A DNA stretch of 64,000 bases from Ovis canadensis. Its lineage: Eukaryota; Chordata; Mammalia; Artiodactyla; Bovidae. Below the pieces are notes generated by a model. That model did no database searches, had not been told where the DNA came from, and saw only the letters and a program-made list of their open reading frames with translations. The position numbers and the translations under genes are program-made. The stretch is from NCBI RefSeq assembly GCF_042477335.2, contig NC_091254.1, positions 98,543,001 to 98,607,000 of the forward strand, read 5' to 3'. This document shows, piece after piece, positions 40,701 to 52,700 of the stretch; within the stretch, counting starts at the first letter, position 1; the number at the start of each line of letters is the position of its first letter.

Positions 40701-43700
40701 GATATTAAGCGTTTTCCGAACAATCGGAAGGAAACGAAGGATTTTACACATGTTTACCAAGTCTAGTTATCTCCTGCTCGACAGACTGGGTGTGCCCTAA
40801 TACAATTCCCTAGAAAGTACGATGTCCACAGACAGATTGTAAAATCAGAAATGCCTTCTGGGGGTGATCAGGTATCCGGATATAACTGCGTCCATTAACA
40901 GAACAAAAACTCTTTCCAATCAATGATATCAAAGTATTATGTTTAAATTTTTTTTAATGTCATTGACCAAAAAGTATTTTGCTTGAATTTAGTTTGTCAT
41001 ATTTAAATATAACAAAATTATGCTATACATAAGAGTAAAAATTTTAAATAATTCCCTCCAAGAGTCAAATTCACAGAGATAAAAAGGCAAAAAGTAGTCA
41101 CTAGGGGGTGGAGGGCAGGGGGTCAGCTTTGTGTTTAATGGGGACTGAGCTTCAGTTGGAAGATGAGAAAGTTCTGGAGATAGTAGTGGTGATTGTCACA
41201 CAATAATGAAAATGAGCTTAATGCCACCAAGCTGTACACAAAAATGAGTGAACTGCTAAATTTTACGTGTATTTCATCACAAAAAATTCCACATGGTTAA
41301 AGACTGGCAGACAGATGACAGGTAAGATAGAAAGATGACGGATAGGTGATGCTCGGTGGAAAATGATGAACAGATGACTGTGTGCGCAAACCTCGCCAGA
41401 AGGCTCCCGTGGCCTGAGCCCGGCCCTGGACACCACAGCTCACCTGCCCGGGGCCGAGCAAGCCCAGCTCCCGACCTGGGCCCTGACTCGCAGGCCAGAA
41501 GGCTCCCGTGGCCTGAGCCCGGCCCTGGACGCCACAGCTCACCTGCCCGGGGCCGAGCAAGCCCAGCTCCCGACCTGGGCCCTGACTCGCAGGCCAGAAG
41601 GCTCCCGTGGCCTGAGCCCGGCCCTGGACGCCACAGCTCACCTGCCCGGGGCCGAGCAAGCCCAGCTCCCGACCTGGGCCCTGACTCACAGGCGGCCTGC
41701 TGAGATGCAGCTTCCGGACAGGAAGGTCTGGGCAGCCGCACCCCCACCCCCAGCCTCCCTGGAGGAGTGGGGTGACTCTAAAGCCCGGAGCGTCTGCAGC
41801 TCACCCTCCCTGGTCTCAGGGAACAGCTGCAGGTCTCACTCGAGCGGCCAGGCTGTTCATCAGACTGGGAATTAGTGACGTTCCAAACGAGCTTTTATAA
41901 CTGTTGCAGAAAAGGTGCCGACCAAGGGCTCTGAAAAGTGGGAGCGCAATGTCCTCACACAGCCCGGGCTGTGTGAAACGAGCCCAGAGGAGCCCAGAGG
42001 AGCCAGAAGAGCGCCATGCCTCTCGAGGCTGCCCTGAAGCAGGAGCCCCCCAAAGAGCTGCAGTCTCAGCAGGAACTCCAAGTGTTAGAAGCCACCTCCG
42101 TTCACACTGACTTGCCATTTCTCGGGACCAGCGGCCAGTTAGACAGGAAGAACCACCCCCCAGTCCCTGGTTCCTGGAGTCGGCAGAGTCGCGTTCCTCT
42201 AAGCCAGCCAGCCGGTGCCCCTCGGAAGGCTCAGAGCCAACCCTGGCTGAGGGGTCGCTGCGGGCGCCAGGCAGAGTGGCAAGCTAGATGTGGGCACACA
42301 CTGTGTGTGCACACATATAACACACATGCATTGCATACCTGCCTGCACACACATGCACATGTACACGTTTACCTACCTGCACACTTGTGCATGTGTACAA
42401 CACACAGGCACACACGTGTGTACACATGTATGCCTACCTGTGCACACATGCACATATATGCACACATGCGTGTGTACACGTGCACGCCTACCTGTACACC
42501 CATGCACATATGTGTACATGCGTGTGTACATATATGCACACATGTGCATGTCTACCTGTGTGCGTGCACATGCGTTTACCTACCTGCACACTCATACACA
42601 CATGCAAGTGTACAACACGCATGCACATGTATCCCTGCATGCATGCATACACGTTTCTACCTGCACACTCATATACACATACACTTGTACAACATACGTG
42701 CACACACAGACACACATGTACACATATACCTGCACGCACAGGCAGGCACCTCATCCCACCCCCACAATCAGTGGCACAGGTCTGCAGATCTCAAAGCAGA
42801 GGCCAGAGCACACAGCTGCTCGAGAACACCCGGGAAGCAAGCAGCCAGGAACCCCAACAGCGGCATGAACACCTGCCCGGTAAGGAAATGCCCGACGACA
42901 AACGTTCTACTGTGGAGGAGGGGACTGAATTCTGTTAGAACAGGAATGAGATTTGGTCAAGCATTGTGCAAACAATTCCACCCGACACATGTTAAAAGAC
43001 AGTTTTCAAGAAAGGGCAAAATCATGACTTTCCCAACCGATACAACAAATAAAGACATGTTCAAGGCCTCGGTTATCTCACTTACTGAGGGAGCCAGACC
43101 GACAACCTAAGCAGCTCAAGGGTCAAGAGGGCGCAGGCGACTGGGGGCCCAGAGGCGGGGCCCTCGGGGGCGGGGGCGGAGAACAGGAACAGGCAGAACA
43201 GCACGGGGCCGGTCGAGTCTCTGCAGACACAGACAGACTGCTCCCCAGGGGAAAGTGACTATGCATCCCCCAGGTCTGCCTCAAGCCCCAGTGGTCCCTA
43301 GTCACCCACAGCTTTTCTTTAGAGCACCAGTCACACAGGCTGGGCGTATTGCCAGCAACTTGACCCAAGTTCACTCCAGGACGAGAGGCCAACTGCCTTC
43401 CTCACCGTGGTCCCCTGGGCTCAGCACAATGTTCAGTTCACAGGAAATGCTCAAAAAGAGTGTGGACAGAACCGGTGAGAGGACGGGTCCAGACTGTGCT
43501 CACCCCATTGCCCATCAGACCTGAAGCCAGAAGGGACCAGGAGGGATAAGAAGGGGCCAGGAGGGACTGGGAGGGATCAGGATGGGCCAGGAGGAACCAG
43601 GAGGGATCAGGAGGGGCCAGGAGGGGTCAGGAGGTGCCAGGAGGAGCCAGGAGGGATCAGGAGGGGCCAGGAGGGGTCAGGAGGTGCCAGGAGGGACCAG

Positions 43701-46700
43701 GAGGGATCAGGAGGGGCCAGGAGGAATCAGGAGGGATCAGGAGGAGCCAGGAGGGACCAGGAGGAGCCAGGAGGGATCAGGAGGGACCAGGAGGAGCCAG
43801 GAGGGACCAGGAGGGACCAGGAGGGGCCAGGAGGGATCAGGAGGGACCAAGAGGGGCCAGGAGGGATCAGGAGGGACCAGGAGGGACCTGAGGCCACTCT
43901 GCTGAGACGGTGGCTGAAGTGCCTCCCCAGGGCTTCTTGGAGGTGGCCAAGCCCAGAAGCTGAGGGTCAGCCAAGGAGGATGATGAGACGTCCCCGGAGA
44001 GAAGGCAAAGGCAGGTGAGAAGGAGCACAGCAAGATTAGATAACACCGAGGACACAGCGACTCACAGCCACCGACGGAGCAGGACACGCCCTCGGAGCCT
44101 AAGGCCCACGCTTCTGTAGGACTCGGGCTCCTCAGGAACCCACCCCACCACCAACGAGGCCACCCGGCCACAGAGTATCCCCAGCACCCCGCCCTCCCGG
44201 TCTTCAGGGACCGCATCTGAGCTCAGGGAAGGGCAGGCTCGGCCCCACCATCTCCAGGGCAGGTGGAGACAGCCGACGGCTGCTCCATCTGTGTGAGCGC
44301 ATTTCAGACCACAGGGCTGGCTTGCTGACTGAGCGCATAAACGCTGATCACTTCTCCCGGCTCAGACCCCCACCAGCAAAGCCCACCTCACTGCCTCCCG
44401 GTCCTGGTGAGGGGCCCCAGAGCTGCAACTCACGCAGCACACACAGGGTCGAGGTCAGCCCTGGTGTTCAGTGCCTCCGAAGCAGCAGCTACCATCTGGC
44501 TGAAATCGGTGCTCGAGCGCGTCTCGGGGAAGCTGTAGAGACTGTGGCTCATTTCGTGCAAGATCCCTGAAAGGCCGTGTGTTACGCCCATCTCTGCCGA
44601 CGGTGTTACCAACGCACCATGCAGCTTATTCTCCACACCTGAACATTCACTTTCAAATCCAGGTCAGCACTTCAGCTGTGACTCCGAACAAAAGAGCTTC
44701 TCGGCGAGATGCAAACGATCGCCCTCTCCCCACTGGCAACGCTAGTTTGTTCTCTGTGAGCCCGCTTCCTTTTCGTCAGCTTCACTGGCCTGTTATAGTT
44801 TTAGATTTGACATGTAAGTGATATCCTACAGTATTTGTCTTTGTTTGACATTTCACTTAGCATAATACCTTCCAAATCCACTGATGCTGCTGCTAACAGC
44901 ATTACTTCCTTCTCTCTGGCTGAGGAGTACCCCATGGTGGGGTAGTACCACTGTCTTTATCCACTCGTCCGTCATCTGTTGATGGACATTTAGGCTGTTT
45001 CCGCGTCACGGCTGCGTGCTGTAAATAGTGCTGCTGTGAAGGTTGGGGTTCATGTATCTTTTCCAATGAGTGTTCTGCATTCTCTGAGCCAATAAATCCT
45101 GCTTTAAAAGTTTTCAGTTCAAGGCAGAACCATAATTCTAACCTGGAGTATCATTTGATACACTAGTTCAGCATCACACAAAACCACCTTCAAGAGCTAG
45201 ATTTCATTACTAGCTAATCTTAGTCTTTCGAGAAAATGCCCTATCTGGAAATTCTCGTGGCTGAGGATTTTTGATAAGATTCTAGCAATTTAACATTCAG
45301 TCACTGTGCGTTTGGCCACAACGTGTAATAAGGGCGCCTCTGATTTCTAGAAATAGAGGAAAACACAAACTTACAGCACCTCCGCTGTGTTCTCACGTCC
45401 CAGGAACAAATCCACCTGTTTGAGTGAGGAGAGCAAGGCCATAGGGAGACACGGAACCAAGTAGTCCTTGAAGACGCGCCCAGCCCAGCCACTCCTGGGG
45501 GCGTTCTGCAAAGCGGCCTGGACACAGGCAGGAGCTTCCAAGGCCTCTGGGGAAGTCTCATAACGTGGGTGACAAGCTGCAACTGCAGCTCTTTCCAGAG
45601 GACAAACACAGCTGCCTCCTTGGGGGACGGAGGCCGGGGCGGACCAGGGAGGCCTGGGCCCAGGAGGCTGCCCACCCTGCCCGCGGCCCTCACCCTCCCA
45701 AAGGCCACTCCCCGCGGAAACACTGCTTTTACACACGTGGGAGCATCTCAGAAAGAAAGGCTCTTTTGTTCCTCCAACCAGAAAAAGCCACAGAACATAT
45801 TCTTCTCAAGCCACGCCCTGGCAGACCGTGGGCTCTGGGTCCCCTCGCGGGGCCGGCACCTCCCCCAGACGCAGCGAGGACACCCTCATGCAGCAGGCCT
45901 GGCTCAGCCCGCTCCTTCTCAGCCAGGCCTCTGCTCCAAGACCCGGGGCCTCGGACACCTGGGTGGGGGCATGCGTGCAAACACAAGTGGCTCTTCAACA
46001 ACGGGAACTGAATGCGTGTCTGGAATCGAGGGAAAAAAAGTGAGGTCCCGGCCCCACACCCTCTTTCCAGAAACAGGTGAGAAATTATAAACTGTAAGTC
46101 GAAACTTCTAATGCAGGCCACAGCAATCGAAAGTCGTTAACAGAGGGCTTCCCCGGTGTTTCAGCGGTTAAGAATCTGCCTGCCGACGCAGGGAACGCCA
46201 GTTCGATCCCTGGGTCAGGAGGACCCCACCCAGCTCGAGGCAACCAAGCCTGAGCACCAGAGCTACTGAGCCTGCGTGCTGCAAGTACCGCAGACTGACA
46301 CCTCGGGCCCGGGCTCTGTAAGAGGAGAAGCCCCCACAGTGCACAGCCCGAGCGCCGCACCTAGAGGGTGGCCCCCACGCACCTAGGGAAGAGCCCACAC
46401 GGCAATGAAGGCCCAGCACAGCCACGGATAAAGCAATCACTGTCTTTTTAAAGTTGTAAATGTAAACGCCAATCAGCGGTCGGTCAGGAACGGGCCCAGC
46501 CCACGTGCGGCAGGCCGTCAGGGCGAGGGGCGCAGGGCTGGGTCCCACCTGTCCTGCTCTGTCTGGGTGCTGCCCAGGCGTGCAGGAGCCAGGCTGCCCC
46601 TCACCTGCGTCTCCGTGGGCAGCGTCCCCCAGCAGCAGGCGGGGGAAGCACTCTGCACGCGGAGGGCGCCCAGGTGGTGCCCGGACAGATGGGAAGGAGC

Positions 46701-49700
46701 CCACTACACGTGACGAGACGCCGACCTCAAATCCGGGCCCCCAGCGCCCCGTGCCACCTGGCCCTGAGCCTCCTGGTCTGGAAGAGGTGGTGGTGAAAGT
46801 ACCAACCACACAACGCCGCTGTAGGAAATGAGAGACGAGGCCCCAGCAGCACTCCTCGTGGTGTTTGGCGCACGAGAAGCCAAGGGCACCCCTGCGACTC
46901 ACGCTGGCGGGGTGCCCGGGAGGACAGGGCCGTGAGCCAGCAACCCGCACGCCCGGAGAAAACACTTCCCAAGGCAGCTCTCCTTGGGACACCACCCTGA
47001 TTTCTGAGCGGACTGCAGCAGGGGAGGAGGTCAGAGCACAGACGCCCCTAAAGATGAAGGCAGCATTTATGATGGAGGGAACGGCAGCGTGAAACAAGGT
47101 GTTGACGGTGCAGAGACTTTGGTTACGGCGTCGCAAGACCCTGGCTCTGGCCCCTCTTCTGCTCCGCCGTTGGACAAATAACTTTCAGAGTCTTGTCTCT
47201 TCTTCTGAAAGAGGGAGAAGCTGAAAAGGCAAATCTTTAGCCCTGCTCTAGCTTGACAGGATCATAGCGGACTCCGTGCCCCCGCGAGGCGGCGCCCAGC
47301 ATGCTGCGCGCACTGCCACCTGCTGCGCTCGGGCGTGAAGCCTTTCCGGAGCGGAGGATGCTCCGGCGACGCTCCCGCTGGCCTCATTTTTGCCACGAGC
47401 AAACACTGTCAGGTCAAAGCTAAGCTCCGAGGCCATGTGGGCCCAAAGCCTGGGATACGGAGCAGTGGGCAAGCTGAGCGATGTCAGAGGCCCAAGACCA
47501 GCCCACGGAGGCCAGGCCAGCGTTGAGAGAAGCACCAGTTCACGCCCACTTCCTCTCAGTCCACCGAACAAGTCACCCAGTGTTTACGACACACTGCAGG
47601 AGATACACACTCAGCAGGCCTTCTCTGGGAATAGACACACTCGAGTGAGTGTGTGGGTTTGAGTTCGCTTGGGCTGAGCAGGAAGGCAGATCTCAGAGAA
47701 GAGCTGGTTTTGAAGGCTGGTTGGAAATGATCTGTCAGAGGAAACAAAGGGGTAAGCGGGCACAGCAGCTGGCACCAGGCTCCACGAGTGGGCTTCCTTC
47801 TAGAGGGCTCTGTGCCCGAGACAGAGAGGGCCGCTAAATGTGTCCGTTTTATGGCCTAGCGACAACCAAGATTAAAGCCTTACAATGTGGGTCTTATTCC
47901 AGGTGCCTCTCTCTAAGCACCCTGCCGTTCCAGCAACAGTTCTGTGACCCTGGCAGGGAAAGCAATGAAATTTCCATTGCAGAATTAACCACATGTGCCT
48001 GCATAAAGTCAGCTAAGGAAAACAAGAAGCAGACCATTTTCTTCAGAAAACTGTCCAGGAGCTAAACTACAGAGTTCTCTCCCCAGAATATTCCCCAAGT
48101 CTGTGCATGGAAACGGGAGTCTCTCAACACATGGAAATAAAAAAACTGATTCTTTAACTAACGGGGCTGTGTCAGGCTGGTGCGCAACATACACAGATGG
48201 AAAGCCCAGGAGCCCTTCTAGCTGGCCGACCCAAGACGTGAAGATTCACTTTCCCACAAAAACCTCCTCCCTGTTTATAGCGGCTTTATTCATAATCACG
48301 AAAAACTAAGCACAACCCAAATACCCTTTAGCTGGTGGACAGCATGTCCACCCGATGGAGCTTTGGCGGTGGCGGTTCAGTCGCTCAGTTGTGGACAGCA
48401 CGTCCACATGGCAGTGGCGGTTTAATCGCTCAGTTGTGGACAGCACGTCCACCCGATGGAGCTTTGGCAGTGGCAGTTTAATCGCTCAGCTGGTGGACAG
48501 CACGTCCACCCGATGGAGCTTTGGCGGTGGCGGTTTAATTACTCAGTCGTGTCTCTTTGTGAACCCATGGACTGTAGCCCACCAGGCTCCTCTGTCCATG
48601 AGATTTTCCAGGCAGGAATACTGGAGCAGGGTTGCCATTTCCTTCTCCAGGGGCTCTTCCTGATCCAGGGATCGAGCCCCCGTCTCCTGAGTCTCCTGCA
48701 TTGCAGGCACCAGAGCCGCCAGGGAAGCCCCCAGTGGAACTTTACTCAGCAATTAACAGGATTGAACACAGACCACAACACAGGTGAGCCTTAAACGCAC
48801 TAAGCAGGAGGAACCAGGCTCAAAACTCTCCATCCCATACGAGCCCAGGAGAGACCGCGCTAAGGGCAGAAAACAGACAGCGGCCGGGGGCGGTGCTGAG
48901 TAGAGGGCTGACTCCGAAGGAACAGGGACCTTTTTTAAAAAGACGCAAACAGTTCGTATCTTGGTTGTGCTTATTGTTACACAGCTGTGTCTGTCAAAAC
49001 TCCTAACCAGGCACGAAAAGACCAGTGTGAATTTTACTGCCTATGTGCAAACCTTCAATAAACCTTATAAGATAATCTACCAAAAAGCAAAAACTACTAC
49101 ACAGGCAAAAATTGTTCCCAATTTTTAAGCTACAAAGCCAAAAGCTTTTACATTTCATGTGAAGAAAAAAAAACAACCTCCCAGGTTTACCTAGATAGCT
49201 TATTAAATATGCAATTGCATACTAAATAGCATCATACTGTCATTAACAGAATAGGTGAAAAAGTCTGAGTCAAGATATGGCACTTGTTTCCAGAGTCACT
49301 TTTTGTGAAGATGAACAAATATCGTAGATCCAGTCTTCATCAGAGGTCCCTGGTGGTGTGGAGGATTAAGACTCTGCCTGCCAGCGCAGGGGCACAGGTT
49401 TGATCCCTGGTCCAGGGAGATTCCACACGCCAAGGAGCAACCAAGCCCGTGCGTCACCGCTCTGGACCCACACTCCACAACTGCAGCCGCACCCCACCCC
49501 ACATGCCCTGGAGCCCGTGCTCCGCCACAAAAGCCACCACAGTGAGAAGCCCGCGAACCACAGCGAGAGGGTAGCCCTCACTCACCCCAACTAGAGGAAG
49601 CCCGCACACCGCAACGGAGAGCCAAGCACAGCCAAGAGTAAATAGATAAATAAAAACTAAAATTTAAAAAAAAAAGGCTTCATCCTTGTTTTCAGCACTT

Positions 49701-52700
49701 GGAAAGTACCACGCCACTTCCTTCTGGCCGCCCTGGTGTCTGATGAGTCAGTTATCTGCTGTCATTATAACCTTTTCTTTCCCCCACTTGCTGCTTTCAG
49801 GATATTTTCCTTGGGTCTTCCCTGGTTGCCCAGTGGTAAGACTCCACACCCCCACTGCAGGGCGCGTGGATCTGATCAGATCCCACACGCCACACAGAGC
49901 AGCTGGAAAAAAACAAAAGATGTTTTCCTTGCCTTTTGGTTTTCGGAGTTTGATTATAGTGAGCCTTGCCCGGGGCCTCTTTGGGTTTTCCCTGTTTGTG
50001 ATCCTCTCAGCTTCTGGAATCCGCAGGTTTACGCGTGCTACCGGTTTGGAAAGCTTTCGGGCATTATTCCTGCTGGTCCTTTGTCAGCCCCACCCCGGCT
50101 TCTCCTCTCCTTCCCCGCCCCTAGCGAGGCAATGTCGGGCCAGGTGCCCACAGGTCCCGGAGGCTCCATGCACGTCCATTCTGCCTTCTCTCCGCATTTC
50201 AGAACAGGCGACACTGACCGCTCTGCCATCAGACAGAAGGCGAAACACAGGGAGACGAGGTCACGTGGCGGCACGGTCTGGACGAAAAAGTCCGCTCCAC
50301 CATCCACGACGGCTGCACGGGGCAGGTGACACTCAAAGACGGGGCACAATGCAAGCTGGGCGTCGTCAGGCGCGGGGACGGTCCCAGAGAAGGAGGCGCC
50401 GCGGCAGAGGAGAGCGGAGCAAAGACGGGCATCTGCGACGAGTTCCAGACAGGGCACCTGGGCCGGCTCTGAGGACCCGTCTCAGAGGAGGGTCTGTCGT
50501 CAAATCACACGCGTGACAAAGCCTCGTTCCAAGAATAAACACACGTGTGTACGTGCATGTACGTGCGTGAAATTTCCTTTTCGCAGAGAGGGAAGGTCTG
50601 CGAAGTCTCAATGAAACGCGAAGGGCAAGTTCCATTGGGGATCATAGTTTCTATTTTTCCCACAAACTTAAAGATAACGAAGCACAGCGTTATTGTCCAG
50701 AGACGTTAAATGCGATCCAGGTGTTAGCTCACGAATGCGGTGGGCCTCAGTTAAAGTTTCCAGAATCCAAGCGCACCCGCAAGCCTTAAACACCTCTCCC
50801 CACCCACCCCCAGAGTTCCTGACGCCTCCTCCAGGGGGCCTCCGGGCTGACCTGCCAGCACGTGCTGCTGCACACAGGCAGCCTTTGTCCTCTGAGATCT
50901 CTTAGTACAATGGCGCTTTGTCCACCCGCTGAGCCCAGGCTGCCGATTTTCTTCCACCTATCTTAATACCCACATTCATATTCAGGCCACTGACTTTCTC
51001 AAGAACGCAGAGGAATTCTGGAAATGATACCTTAACCCCAGATGGTGCCCGTTCAGTCTTCAGTGGTACTAAAGATGTGACCAACCTACAAAGACGTGGG
51101 CCATCCACAAACTGTGGAACGCCCACAAGGATGCTGACCCACTCACAAAGACATGGACCACCCACACAGACATGGACCACCCACAAAGATGTGGACCACC
51201 CACAAAGTGTGGACCACCCACAAGGATGCTGACCTACTCACAAAGATGCGTGGGCCACCCACATAGACATGGACCACCCACAAAGGTGTGGCCATCTATA
51301 AAGATGTGGGCCACCCACAAAGGTGTGGGCCACCCACAAAGTGTGGACCACCCACAAGGATGCTGACCTACTCACAAAGACGTGAGCCACCCACAAAGTG
51401 TGGGCCATCCACAAAGTGTGGACCACCCACAAGGAAGCTGACCTACTCACAAAGACGTGGGCCACCCACAAAGTGTGGACAACCCACAAGGATGCTCACC
51501 TACTCACAAAATCATGGGCCACCCACACAGACATGGACCACCCACAAAGATGTGGACCACCTACAACACTGGCTTTACAGGCTTAATTTCCAGATTCCAA
51601 ATCTAAACTAAGATTTATTTCCAAGAACTTTTTCCCAGTAGGAGCCCATGCTGATCTTAAACCCAGGCCCCACCCTCACCCAGTACAGCTCCAGGTGGAC
51701 CCCCAAGGGAAATCTGAGAGCTGCTTGTCCAGTTTAACTGAATCAGGGGTCTCCTCAGTTCCTGAACTCTTTCCTAAATGCTAAACTCTTTGGGGAGTTT
51801 CTATAACTATAGAAAGTTTACTTCGGTCACTCAGCCATGTCTGACTCTTTGTGACCCCATGGACTGCAGCAACACCAGGCTTCTCTATCCTTCACCATCT
51901 TCCAGAGATTGCTCAAACTCATGTCCATCGAGTCGGTGATGCCATCCAACCATTTCATCCTCTGTTGTCCCCTTCTCCTCCTGCCCTCAATCTTTCCCAG
52001 CATCAGGGTCTTTTCAAATGAGTCAGCTCTTCCCATCAGGTGGCCAAAGTATAGGAATTTCAGCTTCAGCATCAGTCCTTTCAATGAACACCCAGGACTG
52101 ATCTCCTTTAGGATGGACTGGTTGGATCTCCTTGCAGTCCAAGGGACTCTCAAGAGTCTTCTCCAACACCACAGTTCAAAAGCAACAATTATTCGGCACT
52201 CAGCCTTCTTCACAGTCCAACTCTCACATCCATACATGACCACAGGAAAAACCATAGCCTTGACTAGACGGACCTTAGAGAACGAAATGAAGCAGGGCAA
52301 AGGCTAACAGAGTTTTGCCAAGAAAGCAGCTACAGAAAAGACTTTTAAAAAAGTATTCTCCTTTTTATGGGACCTAAACCGGGAGTCAGCAAACTAAAGG
52401 CCCAGACTGAACACTTGAGCTTTCCGGGGCTGTACAGTCTCTGCCGCAGCCAGTCAGCTCTACTGCTGTAAAATGCTGGGTCGGGGTGGGGGGGGGGGGT
52501 GCCCATAACACAAAGTAGGATGACAGCGAGGGCCAGGTGAGCACCCCCCAATCGGCAGAAAGGAGGGGTCATCCATCCCTGTCACACCCATCCTGCTGGT
52601 CAGGATCAGGACCTCAAAACCATTCAGCAGCCACACTCATAAACCAAGAGAGGCAGCCAAAATCGGAGCCCTCCGCCCACTGGCTGCAAGCACAGTTCGC

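Noticed and set aside
41277-41747. 156-codon minus frame and 115-codon plus frame
   Set aside because: They are products of the 99-bp triplication (33 codons per unit) with no start, splice or domain support.
42016-43110. 364-codon Cys/His/Thr-rich plus frame that looks like a metal-binding protein
   Set aside because: The Cys and His codons come from TGC/TGT/CAC/CAT in the alternating CA/TG tract; the ends are unrelated intron sequence.
43582-43905. Gly/Arg/Gln-rich 107-codon frame resembling a low-complexity protein
   Set aside because: It is the 10-bp minisatellite read in one frame; three units make ten codons.
49686-50516. 276-codon plus frame
   Set aside because: It crosses an L1 fragment and a nested SINE; no known domain.
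51172-51611. Repeat peptide with CGPPTKCGPPTRMLTYSQR units
   Set aside because: It arises from the 51071-51567 minisatellite; no transcript context.
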